This document shows positions 1-10,394 of a stretch of 64,000 nucleotides of DNA, in pieces. The notes under the pieces are model-generated. The model ran no database searches and was not told the DNA's origin. It saw only the letters and a program-made list of their open reading frames with translations. A program made the position numbers and the translations under genes. Every line of letters starts with the position of its first letter. The first letter of the stretch is position 1. This DNA comes from Methanococcus aeolicus Nankai-3 (GTDB lineage: Archaea > AGJL01 > Methanococci > Methanococcales > Methanococcaceae): positions 994,563 through 1,058,562 of the forward strand of contig NC_009635.1 of NCBI RefSeq assembly GCF_000017185.1. The letters run 5' to 3'.

Positions 1-537
1 CTCATACGGAGCTCCTGTATTTCCATTTTTAATACTTTTGAGTAATTCACTATATCCATCCACTTTTCTAAGTTTGCTTAAAGCATTATTTAGTTTTTCT
101 AAGTCGATATCTTTATTTATATATTTATTTATAGCATCATCTGAAATATGTCTTTTCTTTAAATCTCCTATTGTCTTTCTTATCTTTGTTAAATCATTTA
201 CATTATTAGCATTTTTAGTTATTTTAGCAATAGAACTTTTAGATATTCCCATCTTAGATAATTTATTTGTTTCATCTACTGCTTTTTTAAGAGCATCGTT
301 TGGTTTGTTGCTGTTTTTGATGATGCTGTTTATTGTGCTTGTTTCTACTCTTTTATCTTTGAGTTTAGATATTCTGTTATCTATCCATCCAAGTTTTTTA
401 TCATTTTTAACAGCATCTTTAAACAGCTTGTTAATATTCTCTGGTTCAACTCATTCATCTAAGAGATTAACAGCATTATCTGCAACTGTTTTTGGACTAT
501 ATCCCTTACTCTCTTTCTTTGCTGACTCTTTGATTTA
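1..537 (-). pseudogene. Truncated copy of the secreted toxin-like protein, with a different C-terminal tail
   Basis: Read on the minus strand, 537-131 is nearly identical to 2287-1881 of the complete gene upstream at a constant offset of 1750 bp without gaps. The fragment lacks the signal peptide and first ~120 residues; a TAA lies just before the homology starts. It has an internal TGA at 451-453 where the intact gene has GGA. After the shared peptide KKRHISDDAIN the two copies diverge: this one continues with an unrelated ~40-residue stretch ending in GNTGAPYE and runs open off the left edge. The frame is open after the nonsense codon, so the tail may be a recent decay product or a silent replacement tip. 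The gene continues outside the window, so its 3' end is unknown. Confidence 0.8.
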
Positions 538-611
538 AAAAAATAGATTAATTAAAAAATGTAATTTATTTGTTATGTTAGATAAAAATAGAATTAAGAT
601 TTTAAAAAGAT

Positions 612-1238
612 TTATATCCAATCATCGTCCTCTTCCACTTCTGGAGCTACTGAGTTAGTATTAAGGATATATAAATAACACTTCCCTATTTTTTCAATTA
701 ATTGTGGCTCTGTTAATATATCTGTTTCGTCCCATATTACTTTCTCTGGAATTTTTATATCTAAATCTTCTTTATACACAAATAACCACGGTAGTTTTGT
801 AAAATTATCTGTTATATCTGATAAGAATTCTTTTGGATTTTTATATTTCTTTTTTTCTAACTTTATTTCATACTCCTCTATTGTATTATGAATACCTCCA
901 AATCCAAATTCTGGCTGAATAAGTTCTATAACTTTTTTAACTGTATCTATAAGTATTTGAGTATTTTGCTTTGCTATTTGTTTTGCTTTTTCTATCGGAT
1001 ACTCATCTTCATAGAAATAGGAACAATACTTACTATAGTCTGTTAAAACTCCAACAATATAGTATTCTTCTCCAAATATATTCTCTACAATTGTTCCTTC
1101 AATTGTGGTGCGTATTCCCAAACCCGTATATATATTTGGCAACTTTTCATTTATTTCTTTCTTATAATTTTTAAGTATTTTTTCATATTTTTTAGGATTT
1201 TCTTTTGTATAAAAATTAATTAAAAGGTCTGAAGACAT
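612..1238 (-). CDS. Hypothetical protein, candidate immunity/partner protein of the upstream nuclease-like protein
   Basis: 208 residues, no signal peptide and no membrane segment, so probably cytoplasmic. I do not recognise the family. It is mixed alpha/beta by composition with a very acidic C-terminus (EVEEDDDWI). The start at 1238 is chosen because GGGTGATAAC lies directly in front of it; a start four codons earlier is possible but lacks a leader. It begins 17 bp after the stop of the secreted nuclease-like gene in the same direction, so the two are almost certainly cotranscribed, with the small acidic cytoplasmic protein second. That arrangement is the usual one for toxin followed by immunity gene, which is the basis for the role proposed here; no sequence motif proves it. 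Confidence 0.6.
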   Translation of the reverse strand: MSSDLLINFYTKENPKKYEKILKNYKKEINEKLPNIYTGLGIRTTIEGTIVENIFGEEYYIVGVLTDYSKYCSYFYEDEYPIEKAKQIAKQNTQILIDTVKKVIELIQPEFGFGGIHNTIEEYEIKLEKKKYKNPKEFLSDITDNFTKLPWLFVYKEDLDIKIPEKVIWDETDILTEPQLIEKIGKCYLYILNTNSVAPEVEEDDDWI

Positions 1239-1255
1239 GTTATCACCCATTACTT

Positions 1256-2644
1256 TTATAATTCATCTATATTTTTTACAATTATCTCTTTATCTGAAAC
1301 AAATGCGACTTTTTCTATATTATATTTTTTAAATATCTCTTTTGCATTTTTTACACTAATTTTAGAGTGTTTTGGAAATACAAGTATTCCTGTTTTACCT
1401 GTAGCTTCAATTTTTCTGTTTAATTGATTTGTCCAATCTCTTATATCTTTGTCACTTATTTTTTTACTTGGTTTTATATTTTTACATTCATACACCGCCT
1501 TATCCGTTAATGCATCTATTTCTTCCCTATTATGATTCATAGAAAACTTAATAACATTCTCTCCTTTATCTATTAATCTTGATGCTGTTTTTAGTTCAAA
1601 TGCTATATCGTTTGCCTTTTCGTTATTTTTTGCAATATCTCTTAATACCTTCTGCAACACATATTGACTTGGATTGTCAGGATTTTTTATACTTGAGAGT
1701 TTTTCTATATCTTTGAAATCAATTTTTCCTTTAAGGTATTGTAATGCAGATATTTCTTTTAAAGAATATTCTTTCTTAATCAAATCATCTATTATCTTCG
1801 CTGGAACTCCTTTATTTCTCAATTCTACAATAGTATCTTTCGCTTTTTCTAAATCATAACCTTTTTCTATTAACTCATTTATAGCATCATCTGAAATATG
1901 CCTTTTCTTTAAATTTCCAATGATTTTTCTTTGTTTTGTTAAATCATTTACATTATTAGCATTTTTAGTTATTTTAGCAATAGAACTTTTAGATATTCCC
2001 ATCTTAGATAATTTATTTGTTTCATCTACTGCTTTTTTAAGAGCATCGTTTGGTTTGTTGCTGTTTTTGATGATGCTGTTTATTGTGCTTGTTTCTACTC
2101 TTTTATCTTTGAGTTTAGATATTCTGTTATCTATCCATCCAAGTTTTTTATCATTTTTAACAGCATCTTTAAACAGCTTGTTAATATTCTCTGGCTCAAC
2201 TCCTTCATCTAATAGATTAACAACATTATCTGCAACTGTTTTTGGATTATATCCTCTGCTTTTTTTCTCTGCTAACTCTTCAATTAAATCCTTATCAAAT
2301 ATATTATTTAAAACATTAGAATCTACAATATCTTTTCCATTATCTGCTTTCTTAGAATAGTCGTATATTTCATTAGCATATTTTAATCCCTTTGAAGATA
2401 ATTTACTAACTATCTTTCCCGTGGGGTCAAATATCAAAGAAACAACAGTATATGCACCTGAATATTCTGGATGGTTTTCGTCTATATAATTACTAACCAT
2501 CGTATCTGCAATTATCTCGGTTGCAATTGTTGCTCCTGCAACTGCCCTACTTTGAGACATTGAAAAATCGAAAGAAAAGAATGCATTAACTGGGGATGCT
2601 AAAAGAAGAATAGCCAATAGAATAGTAAAGCATTTTTTTAACAT
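1256..2644 (-). CDS. Secreted multi-helix protein with C-terminal PD-(D/E)xK-like nuclease domain (toxin candidate)
   Basis: 462 residues. Residues 1-21 form a Sec-type signal peptide (KK, hydrophobic core, cut after SPVNA), with no lipobox. Residues ~40-340 are charged and helical, with repeated 20-25 residue units of the type LxxxGxxxxxI, suggestive of a stalk. Residues ~345-462 look like a restriction-endonuclease fold: helix with E350, then D377 and E386-C-K388 (D-x8-E-x-K), followed by a beta-strand (TGILVF). The start at ATG 2644 follows GGGTGA; a GTG four codons earlier is inside the leader. Gene order (this gene, small partner gene, then a truncated re-tailed copy) resembles bacterial polymorphic toxin loci. 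Exported nuclease or DNA-processing lipid-free surface protein are alternatives. The nuclease call is from pattern only. Confidence 0.6.
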   Translation of the reverse strand: MLKKCFTILLAILLLASPVNAFFSFDFSMSQSRAVAGATIATEIIADTMVSNYIDENHPEYSGAYTVVSLIFDPTGKIVSKLSSKGLKYANEIYDYSKKADNGKDIVDSNVLNNIFDKDLIEELAEKKSRGYNPKTVADNVVNLLDEGVEPENINKLFKDAVKNDKKLGWIDNRISKLKDKRVETSTINSIIKNSNKPNDALKKAVDETNKLSKMGISKSSIAKITKNANNVNDLTKQRKIIGNLKKRHISDDAINELIEKGYDLEKAKDTIVELRNKGVPAKIIDDLIKKEYSLKEISALQYLKGKIDFKDIEKLSSIKNPDNPSQYVLQKVLRDIAKNNEKANDIAFELKTASRLIDKGENVIKFSMNHNREEIDALTDKAVYECKNIKPSKKISDKDIRDWTNQLNRKIEATGKTGILVFPKHSKISVKNAKEIFKKYNIEKVAFVSDKEIIVKNIDEL

Positions 2645-2936
2645 AGTTGAGTTCACCCTTTAAATTTGATAACCCCTTAAATTTGATATGTAATATATAT
2701 GATATAATAATATAAACAAAAAAGAAGTATATATATAACTTACGCTCATGTTCGTATATCGGTTGAAAGTAATATCAATAATCATTATCCGTTTATCACT
2801 TAGAAACAAGTTCCGATAATGTTTTTATTTCCTATTATTATAGTAAATATGCATATGCATGAGAATAATAAATATTACCAACTGGAATATACAGATGATG
2901 AGCGATAATTTATTTATCTAATAAAAATACATATAT

Positions 2937-3344
2937 TTAAAAAATAACCACTTTATCATATATTTTTCCATCTATTTTATCCACTTTATCATAAAATTTA
3001 GAAACATCTTTTGAATTTCCCTCTACAATAAAAATCTCTACTTTTTTATTTTTTCCACAGGATGTAGTAATATAGGACTGATTTATTGATTTTACTATGC
3101 CATTATGTTCAAAATATGCCTTGCTCATATCTTCCATTGCCTTTTTTGTCGGAGTATATGCTACCACAATAATACCACTAACCTTACCATCTTTATCTAA
3201 CTGATTGCTTTCTAAAATATGCTTTCTTGTGGCATCCCTTATTAGTTCGCTTCTACTTGAATATCCTTTCTTTTCAACTACTTCATCTATTTCTTTTAAA
3301 AGAAATTTCGGAAATGATAAACTAATTCTTTCTACATTACCCAT
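2937..3344 (-). CDS. NikR-like ribbon-helix-helix transcriptional regulator
   Basis: 135 residues. Residues 4-50 are a ribbon-helix-helix DNA-binding domain (ERISLSFPKFLLKEIDEVV, then SRSELIRDATR). Residues ~55-135 resemble the ACT-like tetramerisation domain of NikR. In NikR, nickel is held by a HxH pair and a cysteine in the segment before the (V/L)E(I/V) strand; here the matching segment reads ITTSCGKNKKVEIF and the HxH is missing. Only one histidine (in YFEHNG) is in a comparable region. It may therefore sense another ligand or bind metal differently. AGAGG precedes the ATG. It has its own promoter region with a 14-bp palindrome upstream (3391-3404). Confidence 0.75.
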   Translation of the reverse strand: MGNVERISLSFPKFLLKEIDEVVEKKGYSSRSELIRDATRKHILESNQLDKDGKVSGIIVVAYTPTKKAMEDMSKAYFEHNGIVKSINQSYITTSCGKNKKVEIFIVEGNSKDVSKFYDKVDKIDGKIYDKVVIF

Positions 3345-3390
3345 GGTTTTACCTCTTTATTTTATTATAATCGTATCAAGACATTGATTG

Positions 3391-3404
3391 TTCGGAGCTC
3401 CGAA
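3391..3404. promoter_or_regulatory. Perfect 14-bp palindrome upstream of the NikR-like gene
   Basis: TTCGGAGCTCCGAA is fully self-complementary and contains the window-wide octamer GGAGCTCC. It lies about 47 bp before the start of the NikR-like gene, a plausible autoregulatory operator position. Because the octamer occurs everywhere in this window, the position may be chance. Confidence 0.3.
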
Positions 3405-3454
3405 GAATTACCCAAAATAATAATTTATTAATTAACTAATTAATTAATAATAAA

Positions 3455-4438
3455 TTAAATATTAACTGGTATACCCAAAATATCTTTTTTACCATTTAAA
3501 ATGTCCTCTGCAATCAGGGCCCCCCCGAGAGCTCCACTTTCACCCTCCAAAATATAAATATTTCCTTTAATATATTCCTTCAATTTATCCACTAAATTAT
3601 ATTCTTTTGTTGTAGCAATTGAACCTGCCAATACGATGTTTTTATCGGGATTTAAAAACATTAAAGAATTAATTTCCATAGCAACACTTAATATTAATGT
3701 ATCAATTGCCAATTTACATTTTTCATCTGTTTTATAATTTTTTAAAATTTCCTCTTTGGTGTTTTCTACTCCTTTATATTTATCAATAACAACTTTTATT
3801 ACTCCTGCTGTTGAAAATGCTTCATTTGCCGTAATTTTATTACTATCTATATCTCTTATCATCTCTAAATCAATAGCCCCATGCAATAGCCCGGGAGCTC
3901 CGATACAGGCATCAAATCCACCAAATAATTTTTTATCCTTTATCAATAAACTAACGGTATTTGAAGAAATATCGGACAATATGAAGTTATTAAATCCATA
4001 GGTTTTGTAGGCACAGTAGGCAATTGATATTTTTTCTGGTGAAGCCATATGAGAGTATAAAGCCCTAAATCTCGCATCAATACATTCAATATTTTTATGA
4101 AGTCCGGGAATTACCACTGTGGGAATATTTGAATTTTTAATTTCATCGTACATTTTAGTTCCTCCCCCGACCTTTTCTCCTACGCCCTCTATGTTTATTA
4201 CTCCCCTATTTTCCACCTTTTCTATTGGAAGTATTTCATTTATACCATCTCCCATTGAATAGCCCATAGCAATTAAATCGATGTCTCTTAAATTTTCGTA
4301 TTTATTTAATTCTCCTAAAAAAGATTTATTTTTTAATTCTGTTCTACTCATTTTAAAGTATGTAGTAATGGTTTTATCATTGTTTTTTATACATACTTTA
4401 ATTCCCGATGTTCCGTGGTCTATTCCTACTGTAATCAT
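3455..4438 (-). CDS. Putative methanogenesis marker protein 12 (ASKHA-fold, sugar-kinase-like)
   Basis: 327 residues. The N-terminus GIDHGTSGIKVCI is the phosphate-1 loop of the acetate kinase/Hsp70/sugar kinase superfamily; IVLAGSIATT (~residue 270) and GESGALGGALIA (~300) are the adenosine-site glycine motifs. Length and overall sequence fit the DUF1464-related family found in methanogens and named methanogenesis marker 12, whose biochemical function is not established. Soluble. Upstream of the NikR-like gene on the same strand with 110 bp between them, so probably separate transcripts. The family name is from memory of the pattern; ATP binding is a safe inference, the substrate is unknown. 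Confidence 0.7.
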   Translation of the reverse strand: MITVGIDHGTSGIKVCIKNNDKTITTYFKMSRTELKNKSFLGELNKYENLRDIDLIAMGYSMGDGINEILPIEKVENRGVINIEGVGEKVGGGTKMYDEIKNSNIPTVVIPGLHKNIECIDARFRALYSHMASPEKISIAYCAYKTYGFNNFILSDISSNTVSLLIKDKKLFGGFDACIGAPGLLHGAIDLEMIRDIDSNKITANEAFSTAGVIKVVIDKYKGVENTKEEILKNYKTDEKCKLAIDTLILSVAMEINSLMFLNPDKNIVLAGSIATTKEYNLVDKLKEYIKGNIYILEGESGALGGALIAEDILNGKKDILGIPVNI

Positions 4439-4516
4439 ATAATATTACCCATATTATTTTTATTATTGTTAATTTTTATTATTTTTATTATTAAATATTT
4501 GTATATTTATTATATA

Positions 4517-6637
<2,121 letters not shown>

Positions 6638-6759
6638 TAAATCACCAATTTATTATGTAGTGTGTTGTATTTGCTGTATGTTGTTTTAGTTTGTTCGGAG
6701 CTATAATATATAATATATATGTGTTTTCTGTGATTATCATTAAAAAAACGCAGTAAATT

Positions 6760-6894
6760 ATAGTTAATATTCAATAACCGTCTTTATATATCATAAATAA
6801 TCCTAAATAGTATATTTACTTAGTTTTTAGCAATATAATATATTTTGGCTTTTTAATTGTATCATATTTATGAAAACGACCGAAGATTGACTAT
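6760..6894. repeat. Non-coding element with terminal inverted repeats, family A (copy 1)
   Basis: The left end ATAGTTAATATTCAATAACC and the inverted right end (reverse complement ATAGTCAATCTTCGGTCG) match over most of ~20 bp. It fills most of the gap between the glucan phosphorylase and helicase genes. No open frame is seen inside. The remaining gap (6638-6759) is AT-rich and shows nothing else. Confidence 0.6.
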
Positions 6895-6970
6895 ATAAAA
6901 AATAATTAAAAAAATATATGGTTTATAAATTATTAGCCTATGGATTCATAGGTAGATATCTAATGTATTA

Positions 6971-8530
6971 TTAAATATACATTTTTTCCGCATATTCCTT
7001 TACCATTCTCTCGGAATCGAAATATTTAACAATATCATTTACACAATTACATGCCTTATTCCACCATTCCTCTGTATCATATATATTGGACATAATTTCA
7101 AAGTGATTATACATACAATTTGCCTCATATGCATCGTGGATATTTTTACAATCTCCTATAGTATAGCTGTTGTCAGGATACATTTCAGCCCATTCAGCAT
7201 GCCAACCATCAAGGGTGCTTAAATGTATTGATGCATTCATTGAAGCACTCATTCCAGATGTTCCAGAAGCCTCATTTGGTCTTTTTGGAGTATTCAACCA
7301 TACATCTGAACCCTGTTTTAACATTTTACTTAATTTTAATTCATATCCTGTTAATATGGCAGTTCCCTTTAAATTCCTTGTTTTTGAAATAATCCAATTA
7401 AATGTTATTTGAGAATTTGTATCATTTGGATGTGGTTTTCCTGCCCAAATTACTTGTAATTTTTTATCATCAAGAAGCTTTTTTAATTTATCCTCATCAT
7501 GCAGTAAAAGGTTTGGTCTTTTATATTCTGTAAATCGCCTTGCCCATACAACAGTCATTATATCTGGGTCCAATATTTTTCCTGTCTGGTCTGCAACTTC
7601 TTCAAATAATAGTTCTTTTAATTCCCTTTTTCTGTCTCTTAATTTATCATAATCATAATTTTTTGCAGCATTTCTTATAATTGGGTCTTGCCAGTAGTTT
7701 TTGTCTTGGGCATTTGTTATATATGTTATTTCGCATTTATCCTTAATAAAATCCCACATGTTATTTGTCGTTTCATTATGTAATTTTGAAACAGCATTTG
7801 CTTTTTTTGACATCCTTAACGCCGCCACAGTTAAATTAAAAGGAGCTCCACCTAATTTTTTAGCAACAGTTATATCTACTCCACTAAAAAATCCCATTTT
7901 ATTTAATAAATTTATATCATGAACTTCATTTCCTGCTGATACTGGTGTATGGGTAGTAAAAACGAGATGATTTTTAACATAATCCAATCCATATTCTTCA
8001 ATCATTTTAAACCCTAATGGCAATGATTGTGCCTCATTAATATGGTATATATCAATGTTTTCACATTTTTGCATCACTTTATATCCTGCCACACCTAAAA
8101 CTATTTCCTGTGCAATATGGGTCAAATTATTGCCATCATATAATTTATGAGATATTGTTCGCGATAAATAATAATTTTCGGGTATATCTGTTGTTAAAAA
8201 ATATATTGGACAAGTTTCAAAAATATCGCTATTTAATTTATATACTTTTACCCATACTGTGGAACCATATATATTTACAGAAACTTTTAAATCAATATCT
8301 TCTAAAAATTCATAATATTTTCTAACATAATGAACATTCATTTGTCCTTCTTTATCCCTTATCTGGTCATAATATCCATAACTCCATAGCATGGATACTC
8401 CAACAAGAGGTAGATTTAAATTATATGCGGACCTAAAATGAGAGCCCGCCAAATATCCTAATCCTCCTGCATAATTTTTTAACATTTGGTCAATTCCAAA
8501 TTCCATACAAAAATATGCTGTATTTTTCAT
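6971..8530 (-). CDS. Alpha-glucan (glycogen/maltodextrin) phosphorylase-like protein, GT35 family
   Basis: 519 residues, short compared with ~800 for muscle/E. coli enzymes but in the range of the compact archaeal group. The N-terminal half has AYFCMEFGI, NYAGGLGYLAGSH and the HINEAQS segment that replaces NEGHS; the C-terminal half has VWARRFTEYKRPNLLL, VIWAGKPHP and NEASGTSGMSASMNAS. In phosphorylases the residue after SGM or GNM is the lysine that binds pyridoxal phosphate; here it is serine (AGT codon near 7255). Either PLP is not used in the usual way, or this branch is a different glycosyltransferase. AAGGTGGTG precedes the ATG. Probable role in glycogen turnover; monocistronic. Confidence 0.75.
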   Translation of the reverse strand: MKNTAYFCMEFGIDQMLKNYAGGLGYLAGSHFRSAYNLNLPLVGVSMLWSYGYYDQIRDKEGQMNVHYVRKYYEFLEDIDLKVSVNIYGSTVWVKVYKLNSDIFETCPIYFLTTDIPENYYLSRTISHKLYDGNNLTHIAQEIVLGVAGYKVMQKCENIDIYHINEAQSLPLGFKMIEEYGLDYVKNHLVFTTHTPVSAGNEVHDINLLNKMGFFSGVDITVAKKLGGAPFNLTVAALRMSKKANAVSKLHNETTNNMWDFIKDKCEITYITNAQDKNYWQDPIIRNAAKNYDYDKLRDRKRELKELLFEEVADQTGKILDPDIMTVVWARRFTEYKRPNLLLHDEDKLKKLLDDKKLQVIWAGKPHPNDTNSQITFNWIISKTRNLKGTAILTGYELKLSKMLKQGSDVWLNTPKRPNEASGTSGMSASMNASIHLSTLDGWHAEWAEMYPDNSYTIGDCKNIHDAYEANCMYNHFEIMSNIYDTEEWWNKACNCVNDIVKYFDSERMVKEYAEKMYI

Positions 8531-8671
8531 AATTACACCACCTTAACCAGACTATATGCCGAGAACTTGCATCCTCATATCTCTAATCGCCATATTATAT
8601 TTAATATATTTAATATCTGACCCTAATGGTTATAATATTTATAATAACCATATATTATATTTTTACCGTTA

Positions 8672-9235
8672 TTATAGTCTTGCTGTTATTATTGTTATTG
8701 GATTTTTTGCAATCATCATGTGCCCAGCCCCTATCTTTTTACCAACACTCACAGAAATATTCAGGAGCTCCGTGTCATATTTTTTGTTATCCAGTATATT
8801 TATTATTTTAACTGCATTATCTATAACAATGGTATTTGACACAATATGTCCTATATTTTTTTCAGACAATATATTAAGAATTTTTTCAATATTTTTTGTG
8901 CCTCCAATAAATGCTTTATTAAAATCTAAATTTAATAATATATTTTCTGCGTCTTCATTTATGATTTCACAGTTTTTAATATTAAATCTCTCTAAATTTT
9001 TTTTAGTGGTATTTATGGCATTATCTGAACCATCAATAGCATAAACAAACTTACATCTCTTTGCTATTTCAACAGTCATGCCCCCACTACCGCACCCTAT
9101 GTCTACAACAACATCATTTGGTTTCAATTGTAATTTTCCGATACTAACTGCTCTTATTTCTTCTTTTGTTATGGGGACCCCGTCCATCCTAAAAAAATCA
9201 TTATCTTTTATCATTTTATATCTACTCATCATCAT
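8672..9235 (-). CDS. cbiT: Cobalt-precorrin-7/6B C15-methyltransferase, CbiT type
   Basis: 187 residues. The N-terminal segment GVPITKEEIRAVSIGKL and the SAM-binding loop VVDIGCGSGGMTVEIA are the signature of CbiT/decarboxylating precorrin methyltransferases; FIGG (~110) and GAGHMMIAKNP near the C-terminus also fit. It acts in cobalamin synthesis, which supplies the corrinoid of the Mtr complex of methanogens. The start is uncertain: three ATG codons stand in a row at 9235, and a fourth at residue 8 has GATGAG some 10 bp in front. It lies between the phosphorylase and radA with no other cobalamin gene nearby. CbiE is a separate protein in archaea. Confidence 0.85.
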   Translation of the reverse strand: MMMSRYKMIKDNDFFRMDGVPITKEEIRAVSIGKLQLKPNDVVVDIGCGSGGMTVEIAKRCKFVYAIDGSDNAINTTKKNLERFNIKNCEIINEDAENILLNLDFNKAFIGGTKNIEKILNILSEKNIGHIVSNTIVIDNAVKIINILDNKKYDTELLNISVSVGKKIGAGHMMIAKNPITIITARL

Positions 9236-9361
9236 TAAACAATATTAAAAAAATATATATAGTTTAGAAATATAGTTAAGAATATAGTTAATAACTCATT
9301 CAGTAAAATACTATTTTAATAATATTTATAATTATATAATGCATCATATCAAGGTGGATAT

Positions 9362-10330
9362 ATGACAGATAATTTAACAGATTTACCAGGAGTAGGTCCT
9401 TCAACCGCTGAAAAATTAATAGAAGGCGGATACATAGATTTTATGAAAATTGCCACTGCCACAATAGGTGAACTTGTAGATATCGAAGGAATTAGTGAGA
9501 AAGCCGCGGCAAAAATGATAATGGGAGCTCGGGATTTATGCGACTTAGGATTTAAAAGTGGTGTAGATTTATTAAATCAAAGAAAAAGTGTATGGAGGTT
9601 ATCAACAGGGAGCTCCGAATTAGATGATGTATTGGCAGGAGGATTAGAAAGTCAATCCATAACAGAATTTGCAGGATTATTTGGTTGTGGAAAAACACAG
9701 GTGGCACATCAAGCTTGTGTAAATCTCCAATCAAGAGAAAATATTTTCGCAGACGAAGAACATATCTCAGAAGAAGAAATTGAAAATGCAAAAGCCGTAT
9801 ATATTGATACAGAAGGAACTTTTAGACCTGAAAGAATAATACAGATGGCCGAGGCCATGGGGATTGATGGAAATAAAGTTTTAGACAATACATTTGTAGC
9901 TAGGGCATATAATTCCGATATGCAGATGCTTTTTGCTGAAAAAGTAGAAGAATTGATAAAAGATGGAGAAAACATTAAATTAGTAATTGTTGATTCATTG
10001 ACAAGCACATTTAGAAATGAATACACCGGTAGAGGAAAATTATCCGAAAGACAGCAAAAATTAGGTAGGCATATGTCTGTTTTAAATAAATTGGCTGACC
10101 TACACAACTGTATTGTAATGATAACAAACCAAGTTTCCGCAAAACCTGATGCCTTCTTTGGAATTCAAGAACAAGCTATTGGAGGAAATATTGTAGGGCA
10201 TGCCGCAACATTTAGGTTCTTTTTAAGAAAAGGAAAAGGAGATAAAAGAGTTGCTAAATTATATGATTCCCCACATTTACCAGATGCAGAGGCAATATTT
10301 AGAATTACAGAAAAAGGTATTCATGATTAA
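9362..10330 (+). CDS. radA: DNA repair and recombination protein RadA
   Basis: 322 residues, full length for archaeal RadA. Residues 1-60 are a helix-hairpin-helix domain ([25 protein letters not shown]). Walker A is GLFGCGKT at 105-112, Walker B is KLVIVDSL, and the L2 region is [13 protein letters not shown]. It forms filaments on single-stranded DNA and catalyses strand exchange. AAGGTGGAT stands before the ATG. The conserved TGSSELDD peptide at residue 82 is written GGG AGC TCC and so carries one GGAGCTCC octamer. Convergent with the following gene; likely monocistronic. Confidence 0.97.
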   Translation: MTDNLTDLPGVGPSTAEKLIEGGYIDFMKIATATIGELVDIEGISEKAAAKMIMGARDLCDLGFKSGVDLLNQRKSVWRLSTGSSELDDVLAGGLESQSITEFAGLFGCGKTQVAHQACVNLQSRENIFADEEHISEEEIENAKAVYIDTEGTFRPERIIQMAEAMGIDGNKVLDNTFVARAYNSDMQMLFAEKVEELIKDGENIKLVIVDSLTSTFRNEYTGRGKLSERQQKLGRHMSVLNKLADLHNCIVMITNQVSAKPDAFFGIQEQAIGGNIVGHAATFRFFLRKGKGDKRVAKLYDSPHLPDAEAIFRITEKGIHD

Positions 10331-10394
10331 GCGGAGAATAGGAGCTCCCAAAATAAAAATAAAACTAATAAAATAAAAATATAAGAAAGTAATA

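Noticed and set aside
38-538. 166-residue hydrophobic open frame on the plus strand
   Set aside because: It is the antisense of the helical stalk coding sequence; an equivalent frame appears opposite the intact copy at 1920-2360. No ribosome-binding site.
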